From Gammaproteobacteria bacterium (GTDB lineage Bacteria; Pseudomonadota; Gammaproteobacteria; Steroidobacterales; Steroidobacteraceae): a stretch of DNA of 14,755 nucleotides. The stretch's first letter is position 1. Each line of letters opens with the position of its first letter. The notes under the pieces were generated by a model. The model was given only the letters and a program-made list of their open reading frames with translations, was not told the origin of the DNA and ran no database searches. Shown here piece after piece: positions 7,032 to 14,044 of the stretch. Position numbers and translations under genes: made by a program. The stretch spans positions 1 to 14,755 of the forward strand of contig JAFAVO010000195.1 in assembly GCA_019242385.1 (NCBI GenBank). Direction: 5' to 3'.

Positions 7032-7792
7032 TGTTCGGTCTTGGCCTCTGCCTCGGGGCTGTGGCTGCGCGCGAGCAGGCGCGCCATGAGGATGCCGCCC
7101 TCGTAGAGCAGGTACATCGGGATGGCGAGCGAGCACTGCGAGATGGCATCCGGCGGAGTGAGCAGCGCCGCCACGATGAAAATGCCGATCAGCACGTAGC
7201 CGCGATTCTTCTTGAGCGTCTCGATGCGCACGATGCCCATCAACACGAGCAGCACCACCGCCACCGGCACCTCGAAGGCAAGCCCGAAGCAGAAGAACAT
7301 GGTGAGCACGAAATCCAGATACTGGTTGATGTCGGTCATCATCGACACGCCCTTCGGTGTGGTGTGGGCGAAGAACTCGAACATGACCGGAAAGACGAAG
7401 TAATAAGCGAAGGCGATGCCGACGTAGAACAGGATGATCGAAGACACCAGCAGCGGCACTGCAAAGCGGCGCTCGTGCCGGTACAGCCCGGGAGCGACGA
7501 AGGCCCACATCTGGTAGATGACGTAAGGCATCGCCAGCATCAGCGCCGCAAAGAACGACAGCTTGAAGGGCGTGGTGAAAGGCGACATCACGCCGGTCGC
7601 GATCAGGTTGCCGCCCTCCGGGAGCTTGGCGAGCAGCGGCTGCGCGATGAAGCTGAAGAGGTCATTCGAGTAGAAGACGCACGGCAGGAAGGCGAGTCCC
7701 ACCACCGCCAGCGCGCGCAGCAGCCGGTCGCGCAGCTCGAGCAGGTGCGAGATCAGGGTGCCTTCGGCGAGCTTTTCAGGTTCTTCGCTCAT
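7028..7792 (-). CDS. tatC: Twin-arginine translocase subunit TatC
   Basis: A protein of 254 residues with about six transmembrane helices, the normal TatC size. The cytoplasmic N-terminus carries SHLLELRDRL (residues 15-24), with the conserved glutamate and arginine that take part in twin-arginine signal recognition. The first cytoplasmic loop has YQMWAFVAPGLYRHERR (residues 93-109) with the conserved Pro-Gly-Leu-Tyr and Glu107. TatC is the signal-peptide receptor of the TatABC complex in the inner membrane. The ATG at 7792 is chosen because TatC homology starts there; an in-frame ATG at 7837 would add 15 residues unlike TatC. The gene starts 17 bases inside tatB and its stop overlaps the start of the POT gene. 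Confidence 0.96.
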   Translation of the reverse strand: MSEEPEKLAEGTLISHLLELRDRLLRALAVVGLAFLPCVFYSNDLFSFIAQPLLAKLPEGGNLIATGVMSPFTTPFKLSFFAALMLAMPYVIYQMWAFVAPGLYRHERRFAVPLLVSSIILFYVGIAFAYYFVFPVMFEFFAHTTPKGVSMMTDINQYLDFVLTMFFCFGLAFEVPVAVVLLVLMGIVRIETLKKNRGYVLIGIFIVAALLTPPDAISQCSLAIPMYLLYEGGILMARLLARSHSPEAEAKTEQ

Positions 7793-8099
7793 CGGCCCCA
7801 CCCGCCTGCGTGGCTCGCGTAGCAGTGGGATCGGCACCGGTGGCCTGGTACGGCGGGTCGCGGTGGGTAGTGTCCGGAGGGGGCTCGGGGGGCGGCGGCG
7901 GGGCGTTGCGCTGTGCCTTGCGAGCCTCCTCGAGCTGCACTTCCTCCTCGAGCTGCTCGCGGAACTGGCGTGCCATCGCGCGGGCCCGTCCCACCCAGCG
8001 GCCTACTTCTGACACTACGCGGGGCAGCTTCTCCGGTCCCAGCACGATCAGCGCCAGGACGAAGATGATCAGGATCTCCGAGAACCGGCCTTCGAACAG
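7776..8099 (-). CDS. tatB: Sec-independent translocase subunit TatB, probable CTG start
   Basis: The 107-residue protein reads, from the CTG at 8099, (M)FEGRFSEILIIFVLALIVLGPEKLP. This is the canonical TatB N-terminus with Glu8 and Gly21-Pro22 between the membrane helix and the amphipathic helix (VGRWVGRARAMARQFREQLEEE). The C-terminal tail is short for TatB and rich in proline (residues 67-75). No ATG, GTG or TTG lies in frame at this position; the nearest upstream in-frame ATG (8165) is inside tatA and would add 22 residues of non-TatB character. A GGAG (8108-8111) sits 8 bases before the CTG, supporting it. The tatA stop (8101-8103) lies just before this start. TatB binds precursor proteins together with TatC. 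The last 17 bases overlap tatC. Confidence 0.9.
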   Translation of the reverse strand: MFEGRFSEILIIFVLALIVLGPEKLPRVVSEVGRWVGRARAMARQFREQLEEEVQLEEARKAQRNAPPPPPEPPPDTTHRDPPYQATGADPTATRATQAGGADERRT

Positions 8100-8100
8100 A

Positions 8101-8346
8101 TCACGCGCTCCGTTCGGTCTTGGTGTCGCTCTTCTTTGCGACTTCGGGGAATTCCGCGTCCGCACCCTCGGAGCGGATCTGCTTCGGCGCGGTGTTCTGC
8201 TCTTCCTCGCCCTCGCTCATCGCCTTCTTGAAACCGCGCACCGCGTGGCCGAGGTCCGAGCCGACCGTCCGCAGCTTCTTGGCGCCAAACACGACGAGCA
8301 CGACGAGCAGGATGATCACCAGCTCGCGCATTCCTAAACCGCCCAT
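8101..8346 (-). CDS. tatA: Twin-arginine translocase pore subunit TatA
   Basis: An 81-residue protein with a single N-terminal transmembrane helix (MRELVIILLVVLVVFG), the conserved Phe20-Gly21 hinge (FGAKKL), and an amphipathic helix (KLRTVGSDLGHAVRGFKKAM). A charged, unstructured tail completes the usual TatA architecture. TatA multimers form the conduit for folded proteins across the inner membrane. The ATG at 8346 is preceded by GGAG (8354-8357) with a 7-base gap and gives the usual MGG start. It is the first gene of the tatA-tatB-tatC-POT cluster and lies 115 bases after dtd on the same strand. That gap shows a small CCGCC/GGCGG stem but no clear terminator. Confidence 0.95.
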   Translation of the reverse strand: MGGLGMRELVIILLVVLVVFGAKKLRTVGSDLGHAVRGFKKAMSEGEEEQNTAPKQIRSEGADAEFPEVAKKSDTKTERSA

Positions 8347-8461
8347 ACTTGCACTCCAGAGGCCTCCGCCTCAGTGGCGGAAAAGAACCGTAGGATAAGT
8401 CAAAGGAGTCCGCGGAGCCCCATAAGTTCGCGCCGGGCGGGACGCACTTCACGCTTGCCGC

Positions 8462-8902
8462 TCAGTGCGCTTCCAGCCAGAAGGTCACCGGCCCGTCGTT
8501 GACCAGGGATACCTGCATGTGAGCACCGAATTGACCTGCGGAAACAGGGCCATAGCCGCCCCGGGCGCGGTCGCAGAGGTGAGCGAACAACCGCTGCGCC
8601 TCGGCCGGTTCCGCGGCGCTGCTGAATCCCGCACGGGTGCCCTTGTGGGTGTCGGCCGCGAGCGTGAACTGCGGCACGAGCAGAAGACCTCCGGCCACGG
8701 TCCGCAGCGACTCGTTCATCCGGCCCACGGCGTCGGGGAAGATCCGGTACGAGAGGATGCGCTCGAGCAACCGCTCGGCGCACGCGGCCGTGTCAGCGCG
8801 CTGCACGCCGATGAGTGCCAGCACACCGCGCTCGATCGCAGCGACCAGCTCCCCGCTCACTCGAACCTGCGCCTCACTCACACGCTGGATGAGCGCGATC
8901 AT
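8462..8902 (-). CDS. dtd: D-aminoacyl-tRNA deacylase (DTD)
   Basis: A 146-residue protein, the normal DTD length. It begins MIALIQRVSEAQVRV and has both active-site motifs. One is PQFTLAADT (residues 77-85), where Thr80 of the family SQxT motif is kept but Ser77 is replaced by Pro. The other is NDGPVT (135-140) with the Gly-cisPro pair that screens out L-amino acids. The enzyme removes D-amino acids (and glycine mischarged on tRNA-Ala) from tRNA in the cytoplasm. The start at 8902 is fixed by homology. It is upstream of and co-directional with tatABC, and divergent from the cytochrome gene across 102 bp. Confidence 0.95.
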   Translation of the reverse strand: MIALIQRVSEAQVRVSGELVAAIERGVLALIGVQRADTAACAERLLERILSYRIFPDAVGRMNESLRTVAGGLLLVPQFTLAADTHKGTRAGFSSAAEPAEAQRLFAHLCDRARGGYGPVSAGQFGAHMQVSLVNDGPVTFWLEAH

Positions 8903-8960
8903 CCCGGAAGCTTACACGGCGCCCTGCAACGACACCGTCGAATGGCTTTTGGGGCGCAGA

Positions 8961-8986
8961 GCCCGTAACATTCGGGCCCGTTTTTT
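8961..8986 (+). terminator. Hairpin plus six T residues in the leader of the cytochrome gene
   Basis: GCCCG (8961-8965) pairs with CGGGC (8973-8977) around a 7-base loop. CCG and TTTTTT (8981-8986) follow, an intrinsic-terminator layout on the plus strand. There is no plus-strand gene upstream (dtd points away), and the cytochrome ATG is only 18 bases downstream. It may be a leader attenuator, or terminate antisense or spurious transcription coming from under dtd. The stem is short, so chance is possible. Confidence 0.4.
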
Positions 8987-9004
8987 CGAGTCGCGGAGAA
9001 GACG

Positions 9005-9721
9005 ATGGGAGGTCGGTCGGGCTTTGCCGGGTACGGAGTTGCGCTCTCGGCACTCGTGGCCTGGAGTGTCTCCGCCTCCGCCTTCGCGCAGGCGCCTGCG
9101 CCAGCGTCTCCCGCACCCGCGCCCGCCGCCGCTGCACCTGCGCCGGCCGCGGCCGCTCCCGCGACGACGCCCGGCGATCCGCATCGCGGCAAACAGCTCT
9201 CGTACACCTGTCTCGGGTGCCACGGCATCGATGGCTATCGCAACGCCTATCCCGACTACAGTGTGCCGAAGCTCGAGGGGCAGAACCCGGAGTACCTGAT
9301 CGCGGCCCTGCACGGCTACCGCGAGGGCGACCGCGCGCACCTGACCATGCACTCGCAGGCCTCGGAGCTTTCGGACCAGGACATCATCGACATCGCGGTC
9401 TTCTTCGCGGGCAAGCCGCTCGCTCCTACCGGGAAGGCTCATGGCGCACCGCCGAAGGTGGTGTCGCTGTGCACCGCCTGCCATGGCCAGGATGGGATCG
9501 CGGTGGCCCCCATGTACCCCTCGCTCGCAGGGCAGCATCAGGACTACCTCGTGCGCGCCCTGGAAGAGTATCAGCACGGGGGGCGGAAGAACCCCATCAT
9601 GAAGGGCTTCGCGGGGCCTCTGAAGCCGGCGGAGATCGCCGAAATCGCCGCCTATTTCAGCGCGCTGACCCCCGCGCTCAGAACCGAGCCGCGTCCTTAT
9701 ACCCGCTTTTCTGCGGAGTAA
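9005..9721 (+). CDS. Di-heme periplasmic c-type cytochrome (cytochrome c4-like)
   Basis: A 238-residue protein. The N-terminal signal peptide ends near AFA-QA (residues 25-29). A low-complexity Ala/Pro linker follows (about 30-54), then two cytochrome c domains. The haem-binding motifs are CLGCH (69-73) and CTACH (156-160). Met115 and Met199 are the likely distal haem ligands, each in the spacing typical of class I domains. Overall resemblance is to cytochrome c4, a periplasmic electron carrier between the bc1 complex and terminal oxidases; the exact partner is unknown. The ATG at 9005 is preceded by GGAGA with good spacing. The Do-type protease follows on the same strand after a 100-base gap. 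Confidence 0.92.
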   Translation: MGGRSGFAGYGVALSALVAWSVSASAFAQAPAPASPAPAPAAAAPAPAAAAPATTPGDPHRGKQLSYTCLGCHGIDGYRNAYPDYSVPKLEGQNPEYLIAALHGYREGDRAHLTMHSQASELSDQDIIDIAVFFAGKPLAPTGKAHGAPPKVVSLCTACHGQDGIAVAPMYPSLAGQHQDYLVRALEEYQHGGRKNPIMKGFAGPLKPAEIAEIAAYFSALTPALRTEPRPYTRFSAE

Positions 9722-9731
9722 GGCGCGCCGC

Positions 9732-9748
9732 GGCAGGACCACCCTGCC
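9732..9748 (+). other. Short hairpin after the cytochrome gene
   Basis: GGCAGG (9732-9737) pairs with CCTGCC (9743-9748) around a 5-base loop, beginning 10 bases after the cytochrome stop. Only TTAAGG follows, not a T-tract, so it may slow or protect the 3' end but need not terminate. Cytochrome and protease could be partly co-transcribed. Confidence 0.3.
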
Positions 9749-9821
9749 TTAAGGATCCCATAAGGAGCGCTCACTATCGTGCGCGCAATCCTTGGAGGAC
9801 AGGGAACTCACGGAGCTCGTC

Positions 9822-11339
9822 ATGAACTGGTCCAATCTCATCCGCAAGCCGCTGATCGCTGTCGCACTCGGCGCCAGCCTGATCGGCGTGCCGCTCGGCA
9901 CCTTCTACGTCGCCGGTGCAGCCCACGCGCTCACCGCGCCTCCGCCTGCCGCCGTCACGGCCCAGGTCTCACCGTCGGCCTCCGCCTCGAGCGTCGGGTC
10001 GGTCGTGCTGCCCGATTTCAGCAGCATGGTGCAGAAGTACGGCCCGGCGGTGGTCAACATCCAGGTGGTTACCAAGGTAGCGAAGGGCTTCAACGGCCAG
10101 AGCGACCAGGGCGATGACGACGACAGCGATAGCGGCCAGGGCAATCCTTTCGGACCCAACAGCCCGTTCGCGCCCTTCTTCCGCGGCCAGCCGTTCCAGA
10201 GGCCCGCGCCGCAGCCGCAGCACGGTGAAGGCTCGGGCTTCATCATCCGTCCCGATGGCGTCATCATGACCAACGCGCACGTGGTGAACGGTGCCAGCGA
10301 GGTCACGGTGCGCATGACGGACCGGCGCGAGTACACCGCCAAGGTGATCGGCGTCGACACCAAGTCCGACATCGCGGTCATCAAGATCAACGCCAAGGAC
10401 CTGCCGACGGTGAAGGTCGGCGATTCGCGTGCGCTCAAGGTCGGTGAGTGGGTGCTCGCCATCGGCGCTCCGTTCGGCTTCGAGAACAGCGCCACCGCCG
10501 GCATCGTCAGCGCCAAGGGGCGCACGCTCGATTCCGGTTACGTGCCCTTCATCCAGACCGACGTGCCGATCAACCCGGGTAACTCGGGCGGCCCGCTGTT
10601 CAACATGCGCGGCGAGGTCATCGGCATCAACTCGCAGATCTACAGCCGCAGTGGCGGCTACATGGGCGTGTCGTTCTCCATCCCGATCGATGTCGCGATG
10701 CAGGTCGGCCAGCAGCTGCAGACCAGCGGCCACGTGACGCGCGGCAAGCTCGGAGTCGTGATCCAGAACGTCAGCCAGGGGCTCGCCGACTCCTTCGGCC
10801 TGCCGCAACCCGAGGGCGCACTCGTCTCGAGCGTCGAGAAGGGTGGACCCGCCGAGCACGCCGGTGTCGAGCCGGGGGATGTGATCCTCAAGCTCAACGG
10901 CCAGCCGCTCAAGGATTCGACCGAGCTGCCGGTGCAGATCGCGGCGATCGCCCCCGGCACGAGCGTCGAGCTCGAGGTGTGGCGCAACCACGAGCCGCGC
11001 ACGATCAATGTCAAGCTCGGCGCCCTCGACGACAAGCGCACCGCCTCGGCCAACTCGGGCGAGCACGGTGACTCCGGCAAGCTCGGCCTCGCCGTGCGTC
11101 CGCTCAATCCTCAGGAACAGGAGCAGAGCAACGTCAAGGGCGGGCTCGTGGTCGAGCGCGCGAGCGGGCCGGCGGCCGACGCCGGCATCCAGCCGGGCGA
11201 TGTGGTGCTTGCCGCCAATGGCGCACCGGTCAACAACGCCGACGACCTGCGCGGCGCAGTGGAGAAGTCCAAGGGACACATTGCGCTTCTGATCCAGCGC
11301 GGAGACACGCGACTCTTCGTGCCGGTGCGCGTGGGCTGA
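9822..11339 (+). CDS. Periplasmic serine endoprotease of the Do family (DegP/DegQ/MucD type)
   Basis: A protein of 505 residues. A hydrophobic N-terminal export segment (about residues 10-38) precedes a trypsin-like domain with the full triad: His153 in NAHVVNG, Asp183 in TKSDIAVIK, Ser255 in NPGNSGGPLF. An Asp/Ser-rich, Gly- and Pro-rich stretch (about 92-135) fills the position of the regulatory LA loop of DegP. Two PDZ domains follow (roughly 305-395 and 420-500), each with a GxxPGDVxLxxNG-type segment. Such proteases degrade or chaperone misfolded envelope proteins. The ATG at 9822 has GGAG 6 bases upstream; an in-frame TTG at 9792 would add 10 residues and is less likely. An intrinsic terminator follows 10 bases after the stop. 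Confidence 0.95.
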   Translation: MNWSNLIRKPLIAVALGASLIGVPLGTFYVAGAAHALTAPPPAAVTAQVSPSASASSVGSVVLPDFSSMVQKYGPAVVNIQVVTKVAKGFNGQSDQGDDDDSDSGQGNPFGPNSPFAPFFRGQPFQRPAPQPQHGEGSGFIIRPDGVIMTNAHVVNGASEVTVRMTDRREYTAKVIGVDTKSDIAVIKINAKDLPTVKVGDSRALKVGEWVLAIGAPFGFENSATAGIVSAKGRTLDSGYVPFIQTDVPINPGNSGGPLFNMRGEVIGINSQIYSRSGGYMGVSFSIPIDVAMQVGQQLQTSGHVTRGKLGVVIQNVSQGLADSFGLPQPEGALVSSVEKGGPAEHAGVEPGDVILKLNGQPLKDSTELPVQIAAIAPGTSVELEVWRNHEPRTINVKLGALDDKRTASANSGEHGDSGKLGLAVRPLNPQEQEQSNVKGGLVVERASGPAADAGIQPGDVVLAANGAPVNNADDLRGAVEKSKGHIALLIQRGDTRLFVPVRVG

Positions 11340-11349
11340 GCCGATAACG

Positions 11350-11379
11350 CCGGGCGGCGAGTCAGCGCCGCCCGGTTTT
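11350..11379 (+). terminator. Rho-independent terminator of the Do-type protease gene
   Basis: CCGGGCGGCG (11350-11359) pairs perfectly with CGCCGCCCGG (11366-11375) around a 6-base loop and is followed by TTTT and a pyrimidine-rich stretch. It is the clearest intrinsic terminator in the window. The T-tract is only on the plus strand, so it serves the protease gene and not the convergent prp genes. Confidence 0.9.
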
Positions 11380-11413
11380 CTCCCTTCTCTATCTGCCAGG
11401 AACGGCGCGCGCC

Positions 11414-12877
11414 TCAGGTGGCCGTGCCGTTGGTCACCAGAGCCGCCATCAGCTCGTTTACCGGAAGGGCGTCGAGCGATTTCGGCGCTGCAAACATCGC
11501 CTTGATGCGTTCGGCCTGCTTCGGGCCAAAGTGAGCGTCCACCGATGTCTCGAATTTCCTCACGAGAACAGGCATGCCTTCCGCGCGTCGCTTGCGGTGA
11601 CCGATCGGATAGTCGACCTGTACGCGTGGGCTCGCACTGCCGTCGCGGAAGAAGACCTGTACGGCGTTGCCGATATAGCGCTTTGCAGCATCGTAGTACT
11701 CGCTGGTGAAGGTCGGGTTCTCGCGCACCTGCATGCGCTCGCGCAGCCGATCGATGCGCGGATCGCGCGCGACGCCGTCCTCGTAGTCCTCCGCGGTCAG
11801 CCGTCCGAAGATGAGCGGAACGGCCACCATGTACTGGATGCAGTGATCGCGGTCCGCCGGGTTGGCGAGCGGGCCGACCTTGTCGATGATGCGAACCCCC
11901 GGCTCCTGCGTCTCGATCACCACCCGCTCGATATCCTCCAGCCGTCCTGCCACCTGTGGGTGCAGAGTCATGGCCGCCTCGACCGCGGTCTGCGCGTGGA
12001 ACTCCGCCGGGTAGGAGATCTTGAAGAGCACATTCTCCATGACATACGTGCCGAAGGGCTGCGGGAGTGAGATCGGCTTGCCGCGGAAGAGCACATCGCT
12101 GAATCCCCAGGTCTTCGCCGACAGCGCCGACGGATAGCCCATCTCGCCGCTGAGCGAGATCAGGGCGAGCCGTACCGCGCGGCTCGTGGCATCGCCCGCC
12201 GCCCAGCTCTTGCGCGAGCCGGTATTCGGCGCGTGGCGATAGGTGCGCAGCGCGCCGCCGTCGATCCAGGCGTTCGACACTGCGTTCACCACCTGCTCGA
12301 GAGTGCCTCCCAGCAGGCTCGTCACCACCGCGGTCGATGCGACGCGCACCAACAGCACGTGATCGAGTCCCACGCGGTTGAAGCTGTTCTCGAGCGCGAG
12401 CACGCCCTGGATCTCGTGCGCCTTGATCATGGCGGCGAGCAGCTCGCGCACCGTGAGCGGCGCGCGCCCGGACATGACCGCGTGCCGGGCGAGATAATCG
12501 GAGACGGCGAGCAGGCCGCCCAGGTTGTCCGAGGGGTGGCCCCACTCGGCCGCGAGCCAGGTGTCGTTGAAGTCGAGCCAGCGGATCATGGCGCCGATGT
12601 TGAAGGCCGCCTGTACCGGATCGAGCTCGTAGGAGGTGCCGGGAACGCGTGCACCGCCCGGCATCACCGCGCCCGGCACCACCGGACCCAGGAGCTTGCG
12701 GCACGCGGGATACTTCAGCGCCTGAAAGCCGCAGGCGAGGGTATCCATGAGGCAGTAGCGCGCGGTCTCGGTCGCGCCGGCGCTCTTCACCCTGAAGTTG
12801 CGCGCGTACTCGGCGATGGCGACGAGCGCGCTATCCGGCGCCGGACGCTCGGCGGATTTGCTGTCGTGGGCGGACAT
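11414..12877 (-). CDS. prpD: 2-methylcitrate dehydratase (PrpD, MmgE/PrpD family)
   Basis: This 487-residue protein is close to the length of E. coli PrpD (about 483). It shows the family's CLMDTLACGFQAL segment (42-54), the VPGTSYELDPVQAAFN region (78-93), and the conserved LDFNDTW...EWGHPSDNLGGLLA block (101-124) that contributes active-site residues. It dehydrates 2-methylcitrate to 2-methyl-cis-aconitate without an iron-sulfur cluster, in the cytoplasm. The start at 12877 is 18 bases after the prpC stop, so it is in the same operon. Placement after prpB and prpC supports a PrpD role over other MmgE-family members. No acnD or prpF, the alternative gene pair for this step, is present in the window. 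Confidence 0.93.
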   Translation of the reverse strand: MSAHDSKSAERPAPDSALVAIAEYARNFRVKSAGATETARYCLMDTLACGFQALKYPACRKLLGPVVPGAVMPGGARVPGTSYELDPVQAAFNIGAMIRWLDFNDTWLAAEWGHPSDNLGGLLAVSDYLARHAVMSGRAPLTVRELLAAMIKAHEIQGVLALENSFNRVGLDHVLLVRVASTAVVTSLLGGTLEQVVNAVSNAWIDGGALRTYRHAPNTGSRKSWAAGDATSRAVRLALISLSGEMGYPSALSAKTWGFSDVLFRGKPISLPQPFGTYVMENVLFKISYPAEFHAQTAVEAAMTLHPQVAGRLEDIERVVIETQEPGVRIIDKVGPLANPADRDHCIQYMVAVPLIFGRLTAEDYEDGVARDPRIDRLRERMQVRENPTFTSEYYDAAKRYIGNAVQVFFRDGSASPRVQVDYPIGHRKRRAEGMPVLVRKFETSVDAHFGPKQAERIKAMFAAPKSLDALPVNELMAALVTNGTAT

Positions 12878-12895
12878 GGACTCCCCGTGCTGGCG

Positions 12896-14044
12896 CTATT
12901 TGCGTTGTGCGAGCGGCACGAATCTGAGGTTCTCGGGACCTGTGTAGTTGGCAGCCGGACGGATGATCTTGCCGTCGCTGCGCTGCTCAATGACGTGCGC
13001 CGACCAGCCGGTGGTGCGCGCGATCACGAACAGCGGCGTGAACATCTCGGTCGGCACGCCCATCAGGTGGTAAGAGACGGCCGAGAACCAATCGAGGTTC
13101 GCGAACAGCTTCTTGGTCTCGCGCATCACCGCCTCGATGCTCGAGGCCACCTCGAACATGGTCATGTCCCCCGCCTCGCTCGCGAGCTGCCGCGCCACCT
13201 CCTTGATCACCTCGTTGCGCGGGTCGGCGAGCGTATAGACCGGATGCCCGAAGCCGATGATCACCTCCTTGCTGGCGAGGCGCGCGCGGATGTCGCGCGC
13301 CGCTGCCTCGGCGCTGTCGTAGCGCTGCTGGATCTCGAAGGCCGCCTCGTTGGCGCCGCCGTGCCTGGGTCCGCGCAGCGCGCCGATGGCCCCGGTGATG
13401 CACGAGTACAGGTCCGCCCCGGTGCCGGCGATCACCCGCGCGGCGAAGGTCGAGGCGTTGAACTCGTGCTCGGCGTACAGGATGAGCGAGGTATGCATGG
13501 CGCGCACCCAGGAGTCGGGCGGTGGGCGCCGGTGCAGGAGGTGCAGGAAGTGCCCGCCGATCGAGTCGTCGTCGGTCTCGACCTCGATGCGCAGTCCCGA
13601 ATGGCTGAAGTGGTACCAGTAGGTGAGCATCGAGCCGAGCGAGGCGATCAGCCGATCGGCGATCTCCCGCGCCCCGGCGGCCTCGTGCGTGGCCTTCTCC
13701 GGGAGCGTACAGCCGAGCACCGAGACCGCGGTGCGCAGCACATCCATGGGGTGGCTCGCAGCCGGCAGCAGCTCGAGCGCGGCGCGCACCGTCGAGGGCA
13801 GTCCGCGCAGCGAGCGCAGCCGCGCCTTGTACTCGCTCAGCTCGGCGCGGTTCGGCAGCTTCTCGTGGATCAGCAGGTAGGCGATCTCCTCGAACTCGCA
13901 CACGGTGGCGATCTCGAGGATGTCGTAGCCGCGGTAGTGCAGGTCGTTGCCGGTGCGGCCCACCGTGCAGAGCGCCGTGTTGCCGGCCGCGACGCCCGAG
14001 AGGGCCACCGATTTCTTCGGCCCGAGGTTGGTCGGCTCGCTCAT
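12896..14044 (-). CDS. prpC: 2-methylcitrate synthase
   Basis: This 382-residue protein of the citrate synthase superfamily has the short form typical of methylcitrate synthases. Catalytic residues are visible as His228 (PRHGGANEA), His267 (GFGHPVY) and Asp318 (NLDWFSA). Substrate-binding RTTGWSAHVIEQR lies at 343-355. It condenses propionyl-CoA with oxaloacetate to 2-methylcitrate and CoA. The ATG at 14044 overlaps the prpB stop as ATGA, showing coupling. Neighbouring prpB and prpD make methylcitrate synthase much more likely than ordinary citrate synthase. Confidence 0.95.
   Translation of the reverse strand: MSEPTNLGPKKSVALSGVAAGNTALCTVGRTGNDLHYRGYDILEIATVCEFEEIAYLLIHEKLPNRAELSEYKARLRSLRGLPSTVRAALELLPAASHPMDVLRTAVSVLGCTLPEKATHEAAGAREIADRLIASLGSMLTYWYHFSHSGLRIEVETDDDSIGGHFLHLLHRRPPPDSWVRAMHTSLILYAEHEFNASTFAARVIAGTGADLYSCITGAIGALRGPRHGGANEAAFEIQQRYDSAEAAARDIRARLASKEVIIGFGHPVYTLADPRNEVIKEVARQLASEAGDMTMFEVASSIEAVMRETKKLFANLDWFSAVSYHLMGVPTEMFTPLFVIARTTGWSAHVIEQRSDGKIIRPAANYTGPENLRFVPLAQRK

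Noticed and set aside
8347..8461. A terminator or promoter in the dtd-tatA gap (TTGACT on the minus strand, and a CCGCC/GGCGG stem at about 8367-8381)
   Set aside because: The TTGACT has no acceptable -10 box at 16-18 bases, and the stem is only 5 bp without a T-tract on its transcribed side. Transcription from dtd into tatA cannot be excluded or shown.
9803..9827. A GGAACT element like a sigmaE -35 box before the Do-type protease, attractive because such genes are often sigmaE-controlled
   Set aside because: No matching -10 element occurs at 16-17 bases, and the start codon at 9822 lies inside the would-be promoter.
11404..11413. The 10-bp palindrome GGCGCGCGCC just after the prpD stop
   Set aside because: It is made only of alternating G and C in a GC-rich region, has no loop, and has no T-tract. 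Chance is sufficient.
9969..12704. A 911-codon minus-strand open frame across the protease gene and prpD
   Set aside because: It is antisense to the Do protease and out of frame with prpD, crosses a strong terminator, and has biased low-complexity composition. Absence of stops reflects high GC content.
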